Source of the DNA: Klebsormidium nitens
Taxonomy: Eukaryota; Streptophyta; Klebsormidiophyceae; Klebsormidiales; Klebsormidiaceae
NCBI GenBank assembly: GCA_000708835.1
Contig: DF237296.1
Coordinates: 1-64,000, forward strand
Direction of reading: 5' to 3'
Length of the DNA: 64,000 bases
Every line of letters starts with the position of its first letter. The stretch's first letter is position 1. Made by a program: the position numbers and the translations under genes. Shown one piece after another: positions 11,856-24,100 of this stretch. The notes under the pieces are model-generated. The model saw only the letters and a program-made list of their open reading frames with translations. It did no database searches and was not told where the DNA came from.

Positions 11856-14800
11856 ATGAGGACCTTTGAGGACGTCTACGGACTGTGGCTCAGCAGCAAA
11901 TGCCCCGTTGCCGGGGCGCCAACGCTAGAAGCGGTGAGTGCTTCGTGCTCGAGCATCTCTCCCCTCCTTAATGAGAAGCACCCATAACGTTGATTGCTAG
12001 ATGGCTCTTAAGCTCATGTGCTCCCCTTGATGAATCTCCGTGACGGCGGACCTTCGTAAGTATTTGGCAAAGCTGGACTTTAGCTCTCGTTCAGTGCCAC
12101 AGTGTTTCTATGCACCCTGCTTTGAGCTGTGCTGTACAACTCCTAGAAACCGCCTTTGAGTTGGGACCTCTTTCCAGTTGCATCTGAACCAGCATATTCG
12201 ACCACTTATCCTTCTCGTGACCCCGTTTCTTACTGAGACCCAGGCTTGGAGTCATAACTGTCCCTTGAACTGCTAGCCTTTAAGCAATCTAAGCAAAGTT
12301 CAACAATATCAAGTATGCTTTGCCCTCTGTTCTGTCGTTCAAACTGTTCAGTTCACCTCCGTGCGAGACCTCTCCCGCTTCTTTGTTTCAGAAGTTCAGC
12401 TGATCCGTTTTGAATATTCCGGGAAAAGCGGGCTTCTGCGTTATGTGTACCCCTTTTGTCGGGCCCACGAGCTATGGCACTGTTTTGTCCCCACTGAGAT
12501 TCTTGCGGCAACGCTCATTTGAAAGCTCAGAATCATCCACAGTAAAGACTTTGCGCAATCTGCAGGCCCGGTTCTTTAAAAGAACTTGGGGGCCTGATAC
12601 CCTCTTGACCATTCCGCAAATGGATCCCTGATCTCTCCTGCTCTGCTTGATGCAGGCACTCGTAATTTTGGGCTACATAACCTTCCTGGCGATCGCTGGC
12701 GCCATTCTTCCTGGAAAGACGTATGCTGGAACGGTCCTTGCTGATGGCAGCCGGATCTCCTACAAATGCAACGGTGAGTACTTTCAATCCGTTTCTTTCA
12801 ACTTCATTGGCTCGAAATTTCAGAGAAGTTCTTTCCGATGACGCCCTAATGGACAAGTTACTTCGAAGGATGTTCAGAACTCCTTTCAATGCCAGCAGAA
12901 CTTCAGATACAGTACGTTGGGGATATCGCACGGAAGCTGCTGTTCTTTCATTACTGTCATGCTATTCTCTTCTGAACACCTTCTATAAAGGCTAAGGGAA
13001 CGGGACAAGCACCTTGGCTAGCGGGCGTTCGAGCATGCTTGTGCTTAGCGAAAGACGCAATTTGTCCTCACTCCACCTGTCTGTATGTCGAGCGGCAACT
13101 AAAATTGCCTCCTTTGTTACCCGTTTTGTGGTTTGAAACCAGCTTTCTTTTATCCTCATGACAGGTTTCCTGTTGCTCCTCGTCCTTTTGGCCAGCCTTG
13201 GGGGCCTGGTGCTGACTGGCGTCGTAGATCCCAAGGTAACCAATCATCTTAGGTGGTCTATTGTCGGAACCCTTGAGTAGAGAACGTTTCCCATTCTGGA
13301 CCCCTACAATGGTTGATACTCTATGCGCGCGCGGCTCAGAAGACTGGTGACATCCCGAGTTCCCAGTGACTGTCTCCATGTCTGCGGACGGGAAAGCACG
13401 TACGTCAACATGCCACCTATTGGCGTCATCGGAGAGGATTTAGTTGGTCGGTCGACAGCAGCCATAAGTGGTTACGTTACAATGGGTTTACCCCTAGGTC
13501 ACACGTGTCAGCCCGAGTCTTCAGCTGCTCACGCATAGGGGTACCAGAAGGTATGGGGGTCAAAAATGAAACCTGGAGTCCACTTTTCCTTTCCAGGGGT
13601 TCTCTCAATATTTTCAGCTTTTGGTGCCGCTCCGAATCAGCTATACTCAATGTTCCAGACGAAGCAAAAACCCATTCATCACTCCCAAAAGAATGAGAGT
13701 CACCGAATGCATTCGCGTCACAACAAACGAACGCCTTTCTCTCGCAGTACATAGCACGAAATAGAGGGGCCCTGTTTACGACCGACCTCGCCATCGCTTT
13801 TGCGGTAAGGCTCCTGAAGAGAGGCTTTGCTCATCTCACGGACTGTACTTTGCAGCACAGCGTTCTTGTTTTCGATGAAAGCCTCATCAGCGGCCCGAAA
13901 AGTGAATGCTGGAAAGAAACCCCCACACAGTGTCGGGTGCTTCTGTGCCTTTTCCCAAACAAGCTGTGAAGTCCGATGGACAGATGCCCTTGTCGCTCCA
14001 AATATTCTCGCAGAAGTTGTGACACGGGCGTAAACGCTTTCGTTCTCTGTTAGCATCTCAAGTCGTAACGTTTTCTTGACGTGCGCAGTTGTCGTGCATC
14101 TTGTATGTCCAAGGCCTGTCGTCCAGCAGCAAAGCCGCGTCGTTCGAGCCGCACGTGACCAGCAATCCGCTACAAGATTGGTGAGTCTCGGTCCCTAACA
14201 CATGGCACTTGCAGGTTCTTTCTTCTTGTTTTGCTGATCCAAAGATTTTGTCTCAACGTGGCATATGCCGGTATACCCGGATTTTGGTTCTTCCTAACCC
14301 TTCCTGCCTCTCAAGTCGGGTACCCTGATGACGGCCTTTGTTATTGGTTCCTCAGTGCAGTCGTCCCCTGAGAATTTTTGTGGGCAAGTATTAGCACTCT
14401 TCAGCTAGCCCGAAAGTCTTCGCTCCCAGCAATCTCGAGTTGACGGGTGCCTGTACACCAAGCATCTTAGCGATTGAAATACAATTGCAGGTCCAATCCA
14501 AGATAAGATTGAATGAGCCGTATCGTCTATGGCAGTTCAGGACCCCTTAAAATTTGTAAACGGATCGTCAGACACCGAGCATCTTCAGACGAAGCTTCGG
14601 TTCCACATGCATTTTAAGGTCATTGACGTCTTAATCGTATGTGACGGTCGAACGCAGTGCATACCTACAAACCCCCTACTGCACACCTTGTAAAGGCAAA
14701 CCAAACCGCAAGCGAAAGCCGTAAACGTGATTTAACCGTCCAGTGCTAGCCTCGACTATAACTGACCCTGATACTAAGGTCGGACTCTGATACTGACCTT

Positions 14801-17800
14801 AACGGTGATTGTTTCCCTAACTCTTAGCATCGGTTTTGGTTCAGGTGGTGCGGCGTTCAACTCAACCCACGCTTTCTAGGCCTCGACATAAAGTAAGCTC
14901 CTTTGGCGTCCTTTCGGTTTGGAAAGTCTCCAACATTGAGGTTTGGACGTTCAAGCTTTTCATGGTTGGGCGCAATTATTTCTAGCGGTTTTACCTGGCC
15001 TCGGCCTATGCCTATGCTTTGAAACTTCGTGTATGCAGAATTTCAATGACTTTCATGAGTATCTAGAAACAAACGACACACTAAAATCAAGATCCTGACT
15101 GGCAGCGAAGATGAGCTACGAGTATTGCGCTATCCAGCCTGATTGTCATCATCGCATTTCGTACCCGCTTCATTTCTGCTTGGACACAGCCGCCAGACAT
15201 GAAGCAGCTCAGAACAAGCGGAATAGGACACGTCCGCTTTTGATGATAGGTCTGCTTTGATGAGAACTGTGATCGCGTCGAATCTGAGGTGCACCAAGGC
15301 AGCCTTGGGCGTTTTCGAGTAAGATGAAAAAAAGAAACATCGATATGTGATGATCTGACGAACTCCGCAAAGGCTTGCGTTTGGTATCTGCTCTGTTGGA
15401 TTGTTACACAGACTTTCTGAACTTGCTTCACTTGGCTTACCCCTTCCTCCAGCGCAGAAAGCAACCAGAAACTTGAGTGTATGACGCTGACCTGTTTGTT
15501 CGTGGTGCGAAAGACTCCCCATCTTTCAAGCAAAGGGTCTTAGATCTGTTAATAGTCAGCACCCGATTTCCAAGCTGCAAATATAGCCTGCGACCTCAAA
15601 TCGAAGTGACCGCTAAGAAGCAGCTGCCAAAGGTCAAAGCACACGAAAGGCGGAGAGATCCACATATCAACCGGGACGTTGCATTTAAACACGCTATACT
15701 CTGTGTACCATAGGCTATGTGATACGCTGTACTTATGCAGGTTCTTCTGGTACCGCCCCTCGATGATGGGTTGGCTCCTCATTAACATCTCTCTGGCCGC
15801 CCAACAACTAGACGTGCGGGGATCCGTCTCGCTGCCCATGATCCTTTACCAGGCCTTTACCGCCTTCTACATATTTGACTACTTCTGGCACGAGGAGTAT
15901 GTGACCTCCACGTAAGTTCCATTTTTTTCTCATCCAATCGATCGTTTCCTTCGTCCGTTCGAATCTCCCTCTCTTTTTTGAAGGTACACGTTTTTCCCCA
16001 GCGCTGCACGCGTTGAGACCTTTCCTTACCATTTCTGCTTCGCCTGCTTTCTTGGACCAGGGAACGTGCTCACGTGTGCCAAATTCCGGTCCGTAGGCAA
16101 GAAGACTGATCGTCAAACACCTTTTTGAGACGATGAAGAACTCGAGCGCCGTCTGTTTGGTCTGTACTGAGTTCCGTCGAATGACGCCGGGAATTCTTAA
16201 ACAATGGCTCACAGCGGATCTTCAAAACGTCCAAATGTGCGAGGAAGTGCGCGCGTCTGTTGCTTTCTCCACACGCGATTGGTGTTGCCATCCATCCGGC
16301 TTTCCTCTGCAACAACCTGAGCGCAAGACTCTGTCTCCGACCGGTAGTCGTTGTCCATTTAAGAAAGACAGTATCAAGATCCGTGCGCACATTGACGGAT
16401 GAATATTCCGCAGCGATGGGACTCTAGCGTTGACAAATCAGCAAGAGTGTCCAGCTGTGAGGACGTTCCCCCGTCTAAGTTTAGCAAATAATTGATTGCC
16501 ACGTTCCTGCACAAGCTTTCAATCAGTTGCCACGTGTCCCGTGCAGCTGGGACATCATTGCGGAACACTTTGGCTTCATGCTCGTCTTTGGGGACATCGT
16601 GTGGATCCCGTTCACCTTCTCCATCCAGGTGCGTTCCTTCCCTTCTGCCTAGCCCTCGAAAGGTCAGGGAAATGGGAATGATAAAAGATGCTTCCATTTG
16701 AAGGAAACATTCATCCCGAACTACAAAAAAAGGAACGGCAATCGGGAACGAAGGTGCTTCCGTCTGTTATATTTTTACACCGGAAAGAAAACACCAAGAA
16801 AGAGGGATTCGGTGAGCTGCTGACTGTCTGCCGGTCTTCGGTTCACTCTGTTTGGACTTACAAGCAAGCAACCTCAATGCTTGTGGCTGAAACATCATTT
16901 TGATCTTGGATCAGAGGGGGGTCTTCTGTGTATCGTTTTTACCACACCTGTCCGTGCGAGCGTGCAATTCGGAAGCAAGGCTTTTGAGAAAAGTTTGCAA
17001 AGCTCTATGGTGTTGCCCATCTAGCGTGCCGGGTGTTGCACCGTGCGGCATCCCTTGGTTGAGGTGGCAAAACCTAAAACCAGGTCTTATAGTGTGGACG
17101 ACCTCCCCCTGGCGACTGAAACCGTAACTTGAAGCACGGACAAGCAGTACAAAGCTCGGGAGATTGTTGGGCGATGCAAACGTCACAAATGACGTCGGCG
17201 CCTTCGCATTTCCGCGGATTGCTGAAGGTCACGTAGACAGTCATCTTGACTCTGTTCGGGAAACGATTTTCATCAGGAAAGATGAGCTTTAAAACAAAGA
17301 CTTGCCGGGCAGCAATTTCGCTGTTACAGCCGCCGCAATCGCAGCACCTGCGATATCTCTGGCGACCACGGGGGTGATATACAGGCTTCCCGGGTCGCCC
17401 GGATCCCATCAGTACCTCTCTTCGCAGGGCTGGTGGCTTCTTCAACACGACCCGCCCCTCTCGCCGTTTGCCGCTGCTATTTTAGTCGCCCTTTTCCTAG
17501 CTGGGTAAGTTTCTTAAGTGGGCGTCCTGAGGCTTTTAACGCCTCGGCGACCAGATGCCGCAGAAATGGGCATGTTGGTCGCTGAGGCCCAACTCCAAGA
17601 TGCAATAGAGTCCGTCTGATGAGAGTTGCCACTGGTGCGCTTGAAATTTAGACGCCTCTTCAACTGGACGTAAGCTAAGCTTGCTTTTCCTTTCATCCCT
17701 TTGATTGCGGTCCTGAAGCTCTCATAAGCGAACATTCGATCTTTTCGTCAGAGTCAGGCTTAAAAGCCACCGAGCGTGCCTCTCCGAAGCTTAAAACCCG

Positions 17801-19308
17801 ATCGAGCCGCATTTTTTAATTTTCATCAGGGGTCGCTCGTCGGCAAGCCCCACGTAAAATAGCGTAATGGGCTTTCTGTCCGGCGCTTAGGACTGACGTC
17901 ATCTTTGATGCAAGTAACGCAGATGTGAGCGGAAGTGTCTTCTGTCTGCTCGTTAGCAGCAACTCTCTCTCAGCACAGCGGCTGTTTCGGCCCCCGTCAA
18001 CTGCCGCCGTCCGTGCTTTTGAGGAGCAAAACAGTTCGGTAGCCAGAATGGCTTTGTAATTTGAGATTGGCGTAGGTGAGGAACACAAGCCTGTAACTCT
18101 CATAGAGCGTACGCTGACGTTTGGTCCTTCAAATCCTTGTAAAGCTAGAAGTCGTACCTTCCGCAGGTACGCCATCTTCCGGGGTTGTAACAGTCAAAAA
18201 CACGAGTTCAAGCGGGACCCGACAGCCCCCATATGGGGCCGTAAACCGGAGCTAGTGGGGGGCAAGCTTCTAGTCTCGGGCTACTGGTGAGCAAGACCCC
18301 CGAACCGATAATGAAGCTTTATTGTTGTTCAATCTCGATGGATTCACCCACGCCGATGCGGAAGCCTGTGGTCTCGGTCTTATTTGCGAGTCAAATCCCC
18401 CCCCCAGCTAGCACGGAAGCTTCCACTCTCGTTCTATCTATAAGTTGAACCTCCCCCCAGCCGATGCGGAAGCTTCTAGTCTCGTTCTTCTTTTCAGTCG
18501 CACATCCCCAAACTCAACACGGAAGCTCCCAGTCTCGTTCTGTTCGTGGGTTAAAAACCCGTTAGCCATAACGACGGCCTCTAGCCTGCATATTGCCATA
18601 GGAGCACCAAACGCACATTCCGTCAAGGAGCTCCTCTGGATATGTGGCTGCTCATTACTGGATGCGCATTACTTTGGCGTTTGGAGGAAACTCAGTCTAG
18701 ACTTGTTCATAACCTCTGGGCAGCTGTTTTGGATCTTTTATCAGTTCTGGTCGCCGTCAAGATCCGCGGATAATAACTGTCTAGGGACCTTTTTCTGGGG
18801 CAGGGGCCTTGCGCGGAAGTGTAACTATCTGGGCGATCTCATGCTCGCCTTCTCTTACTCGCTGCCATGCGGTTTCAGGTCAGGCCTTTATTCTCTTCCC
18901 GCGTTTCTGCTTGCTTTGGCTCTTTTCATCCTCATTGAACGAATAGCACTCTCTTACGGCATTCCCGTGGAAAACTGACCCGTTGACCATGCCGCAATCA
19001 GCGTATACTGGGATGCGACAGTTTGGCAGGTGTCGAGAATCAACAAACCCCACTTTCCGAAACTGTCATGCATACGATCTGCTCTAGTTTGAAAGCAGAT
19101 GTTCTTAAGTCAAGCCTATGCCAATAATTTCTGACGACCTTCTCTCCTTTGCAGCTCCATCATTCCGTACTTCTATCCGACCTACCTTTTGATTCTTTTG
19201 ATAAACCGTCAAATGCGAGACGAGGCCCGTTGTCAAGCGAAGTACAAAGAGGTGTGGACAGAGTACTGCAAAAGAGTTCCTTATCGGATAGTGCCGTACG
19301 TCTTCTAG
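11856..19308 (+). CDS. FK: Sterol C-14 reductase (FACKEL/ERG24 type), 12 exons
   Basis: It reduces the delta-14 double bond of sterol intermediates with NADPH in the endoplasmic reticulum membrane, in phytosterol synthesis. Exons: 11856-11933, 12656-12773, 13165-13235, 13748-13804, 14089-14180, 14845-14892, 15741-15911, 16547-16628, 17428-17504, 18167-18286, 18804-18878, 19155-19308. All phases join cleanly into 380 residues, against 369 in Arabidopsis. Diagnostic segments in order: [16 protein letters not shown] with [90 protein letters not shown] and the C-terminal [12 protein letters not shown]. Hydrophobic segments recur throughout, as expected for a polytopic protein. In the signature following GYWG, the usual His after Arg reads Lys (ARKCNYLGD). 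Intron 10 holds a decayed array of the exon 10 end. DHCR7, a relative, fits less well. Confidence 0.95.
18300..18600 (+). repeat. Array of about five decayed copies of the exon 10 donor edge, sterol reductase intron 10
   Basis: Units of about 55 bp repeat a core of the form CGGAAGCTTCTAGTCTCGTT, derived from the end of exon 10 (about 18260-18286, encoding KLLVSG). Cores start near 18358, 18413, 18464, 18519 and 18573. The last is the most diverged. All lie downstream of the live exon. Confidence 0.8.
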
Positions 19309-21162
19309 GATTTTTTGAAAGAATAAACTAAGCTTGGAGTTGGACAGTCTCTCTAAGTAGAGTAGAAGGCTCTAAGAGCCTGGTAAAAGTTGACAGTTCG
19401 TACCTCAGCAAGGTAGGAATGAGACCGGGGTAAGTGCGGCACGGGCGCATTCGAACCATTGAAAGTTAGGCTTAGGCTGTGAGCTCTACACGACTCACTG
19501 CAGACAATTGTGTTGAGGTCCCTTTGTAGATTGGAGCTAAGGCGAGAGATGGTCGAAAAAGACCGTATGTGAGCTTATCCAATTCTAGGCAGCCGAACTA
19601 GCTGCGTGATGATGTTGCAGCTCAAATCGGGCTCGTGGGGCCGCCTTTGAATTTGAACCGCTTCTGGGCCAGAAACTTGTCCAATCATTGAATTGTCCAG
19701 GCTGACGGTTCTGGCGGCCGCGCCTGCCCAGGATCTGCATGCATGCCAGCACCAGGCTTAGTTGAGTTCAGTTCCATCCCTGCGACGGTAAGCTAGGTTC
19801 ACGGTTATCAGAGTTGCCATACTCACAAAACCCGTATTAGGTCAGTCACGTGGGTCATGCGCTCCCTGGGCGCCACGCAAGTTACATGATGATAAAGACT
19901 CGGCTTCTCATCAGTCACTGCAAGATATGTTCAAATGAATGAATGATCCGTATGTGGTTTAGTACATGCCATGTGATCATTTGATTGATTGATGTATTCA
20001 AGTTGAACCGTTGAATTCCCAACGTCCGTCACAAAGCATGCCAGGTACCTTCAAATCGATGCGCGACCCAACTTACCCGACTCTATAGCCCATGATACAG
20101 CATGCATCTTTGATGAATGCTGCATTTTTGAGATACCTATGTAAGTCTAACTTATATAGGACCTGATTGAGTCGACCGCGTTACGATCCGAGTAAGCTAA
20201 GCTCTCTTTGCGTTACCAATCAATCATTCTAGGTGATGGTTAAGCGAGACGGCCCGCGAGTAACTTAGCTGACTTGTACGGTAACACAATGACTTATAAC
20301 ACAGACCTATTAATTCGGAGAACCTAACTCAGGCGACTCATAGATCCGACTTACACTGGTCCTATCCAAGTTTTAAGTTTACCCTAAATAGGTATCTATT
20401 AAACACGTGCATCCGATCATGCCTGTATGTCAGGGCATGTTTTGTATCAGTACCACCAAGTATTATGCATGTCCATTATATATTGGCACATGCGTCGATC
20501 AAATGATTTCACATTCGAAAACAATAACGCGCGCCAACGCCGGTGTTGGCCGGATGCCACGCGTCTAGCTAAACGATTGAATATATAGACAAGATACATA
20601 TGGGTGCATGGCTCGTGCGCGGCCATCAGACGGTCTGTAAGCGGCAACGGCACTAGGCCTTTGAGCTCTATCCGTCCCCGATTCAGCAACAACAATGCAT
20701 TTCTAACGCGGTTGACAGTGTTAGTCAGCAAAGATAGTCGGAGTCTCTAAAACGTCTCTTGACAAATTGAATAATGCAGAAGGTAAACTGCAGCTAGCTG
20801 GGTTTAAGAGTATGAATCAATCTGACTGACCCCCCCGGTGGGGAATAGGGATTCGGCGAAAGCGCATCACATACGTTCTCGGGAACAGCGCGAGCGCCTA
20901 AACCGCTGCACAGACTTCCTCTCACTGCTGTCCGATTACTGTGCGTCTGGGCACTGTCAATGCCATCTATTTGATCCTTGCCCGTGCCTAGGATTATAAT
21001 GCATTGCGTCTTGCACTTACATTGTGCCAAAATTTGTATGACGTTGATAAACTCGCACGTGACTACTGTCAAGGTATAAGATAGACTCATCGTTTTCCCT
21101 AGTGGAAGAGCAACTCAACTACAACTAATTTCGAGCAAGCTGGTGCCCACATTTCTCCAAGT
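19309..21162. other. Convergent intergenic region, no gene seen
   Basis: The stretch lies between the 3' ends of the sterol reductase and the dioxygenase. It is AT-richer, with many short palindromic words and no recognisable coding segment. Confidence 0.6.
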
Positions 21163-24100
21163 TTAGGCTCCGTCTCGCTGTTTTGTCAAAACCTCATACT
21201 CGCTGATGGCCACAATGGAGCTCTTGTCCCCAAATTCACTCCGGATGCGCCGTCCCCTGAACTCGCTCCAAGGAACCGGTCTGTACCGAGCCGAACTCTG
21301 CAGAAATATCGAGGCAAGCTCACACTGTTTCTGGCCCTTGAACATGGATGCTGATTATGATGGGCTGGTTAGAAATATGTTAGAAATGTGCCCAATAAGC
21401 AAACTTGGGCGGTAACCAGCCTTGGAACGAGGTTAAAGGCCGGGTTACTTGTGCAAGACCATAATAGTCTGGTATAAGCATGATCAACATCCGATACGTC
21501 TCCGGGAGAAGCGATTCAGTCAGCACAGTTATCCTTTGGCAAAGGCTGTCGGACGTCAAACGAATATAGCAAACACTAGAAAAGGATTCAGAAACGCTCT
21601 GAGCATTGGGAAGATTTCGCCCGCTTTGTTGTGAGGTAAGTGCAGGGAGCGAAGGACGTGATCCGAAAAGGCTAGTCTTTGAAGAGCGCGCAAAGTCCGT
21701 TCGACACCAAGAAAGGCTGAATACACCGGATCACAGACACTTTGGTTTGAAGAGTCTTGATTGGACCTGACAGACACTCCCTGAAAATCGACGGCTCTTG
21801 TGGACTTCTTCCGGCATTCAAGAACCTCAAAGAGTCGGCAGGCTCAGGCCTCGCAACGCGGCGGAAGGAAGCGAAACAGAGCGGAACGGGCCGAGAACGG
21901 AGCCAACGGGACGAGAGAACCCTGACCAACTCAGACACAAGCCTGATCGCGCGAACCGCGTCTCAAATCAGGAAGGAAGTTAAAGGGCTCGAGAAGCGTA
22001 TTTGAGCGAAACTAGCCGACGCAGCGGATCGGGAGTAAAAGCGGAAACATAACTCACCGTTGCGGAAAGAAGGAAAGCCGCAGTCTGCGCATCGAACGCC
22101 GACATCAGGAGGATGGGGCTCGAGAAGCGCTCCTGAACGCAACTGGCCAAGCAATACGGAACGAGAACGGAACGAGAACGGAAAGGATCTTACCAATGCA
22201 GAAACGAGGCCGTGGAGAGGCGCGATCTGCGCCTCGAACGCCGGCATCAGCAAGAAGGGGCTCGAGACGCGCTCCTGGCCGGAACTGGCAAATGGAGCGG
22301 CACGGAACAGGAACGGAACGAGAACGGACCTTACCGATGTAGAAAGGAGACCTTGGAGAGGCGCAATTTGCGTCTCGAACGCCGGCATCAGGAAGAAGGG
22401 TTCGAGAAGCGCACCTGAGCGGAGCTGGCAAACGCAGCGGAACGGAGCGAAAGCGGAAACGGAACTCACCGATGCGGAAAGAAGACCTTGGAGAGGCGCG
22501 ATCTGCGTTTCGAACGCCGGCATCAGGAAGAACGGGCTGGAGAACCGCTCATGAGCGACACTGGCGAAAACCCGGTGGTATTATAAATCCCGTTTGTGAG
22601 AACCTGCATAGCATAATGGCCGTACGTTGATCAGCATTGATTTAGCAGATGAGCGATGCTTGGAGACTCGTTTGCTTGTAGACAGTTGCCGAGCCCAGAT
22701 GCCGATTCAGAGGGATTCGGGACAACAGGATATAAATCTGCCGGAGAACTTCACTGAGAGGAGAATCAGGAAAGTGTACAACGGAGGCGATCGGTTGATC
22801 GCGTGTGACTCGTTACGTCCATGTCCGATGAGTCGCCCTTCGGCCAATAACGGCAACGATCGGTCAAGACAAAAGTGCAAAGGCGTCAAGCTTGCTCTGA
22901 CGCCCTTTTAAAAGAGAGCGTCGAACCATGTGGCTAAGTAGCAACAGCAAGGGAGTAGATACGGCTTTGAAGTCGCCACGAAGATCGTACTGACATGGGC
23001 TGGAAAAGTCCAGAACAACTTTGTACGGCGTTAAGGAGCCGGAAAAAACACTTTCCCAAAAACCCAATAGCGCGATCTGTATGCAATGGGGCTATAATTG
23101 CTGGCACGTGCTATCCCGTTTCGTATCTTCAGAAAAGCCAAAGCGAAAGCGGCGAAACAAGCAGAGAGAAAACAAAAAGTTTGGTTCTGAAGAAAACGAA
23201 AGCGAATGAGCAGCTGCCGCGTGCCTGCAACATATCCCCCACGTTGACGACGAAGTGGCCCTCTTTCGGTTCGATCGTCACCCACTCGTCATCCATCATG
23301 ACCTGCAATCCCTCCACGCCGTTCTGCTGAATGATGCTGAGGAGACCCGAGTCGGTATGCCTATAGGCGAGGAAAGAAGATTCAAGTTACCGTTGCTAAA
23401 GCATCGCTACGACCTGCTTGTCGGTCTCATGATGGAAGAGAAGCCGACTGCGTGCGGTCTTTATCTCAATATGAAACCAGCATGTTTTGAAGATAGAAAA
23501 TTCTCAATCAAAGTGACACGAGCAGATTAATGAGCTTGCAATTTGTAGGGCAGTGAAGAGGTAAGGTGAGGGTATCCCAGATTATTGGGATGCGTTCAAT
23601 AAATCACCGTGCGTAGAAAAGAGCGAATTCTGTGGAGATCTGCGAGAGCGAAGTCCACGAAAAAGTAGAGCGTGTATCGATCTCTTCCGAGTTTTGCTCT
23701 TGCTTCCACCAGACAAGTATTGCATAAAAGGAAGGAAAACCGTCAAAGATAGGAAATAAACCACGCGTTCATATGCCCGGAAGTGAAGTGAGTCTACATC
23801 TCTTTCGGCCTGTTAAGCTTGTTGTCCCAATCAGCAAAGTTTCAGAGACTCAAACGAAATGAAGGACTATAAAAAGAGAGGAATCGGACTCACGAGTTGT
23901 ATCCGAGGATGTGATCCGGATCGGGGCACCGGGGATACTTGACCACCCGCAACAGACTGTTGTGGTTTGCGCAAATCTTAGACGCCAGGACGGAGGGGCT
24001 TTCATTTGTTGGCAGACTCTCGAGGATCGCGGTCAGAAGAGCAACTGAAAGGCGCTCCATGTGTCGGAAGTACGCTTCTAAAGTAACCCTGCATCCAAGA

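Noticed and set aside
22060-22554. Plus-strand open frame of 164 codons with an internal protein repeat
   Set aside because: It is the antisense of the tandem dioxygenase exon copies; the repeat in the protein is the DNA repeat read backwards.
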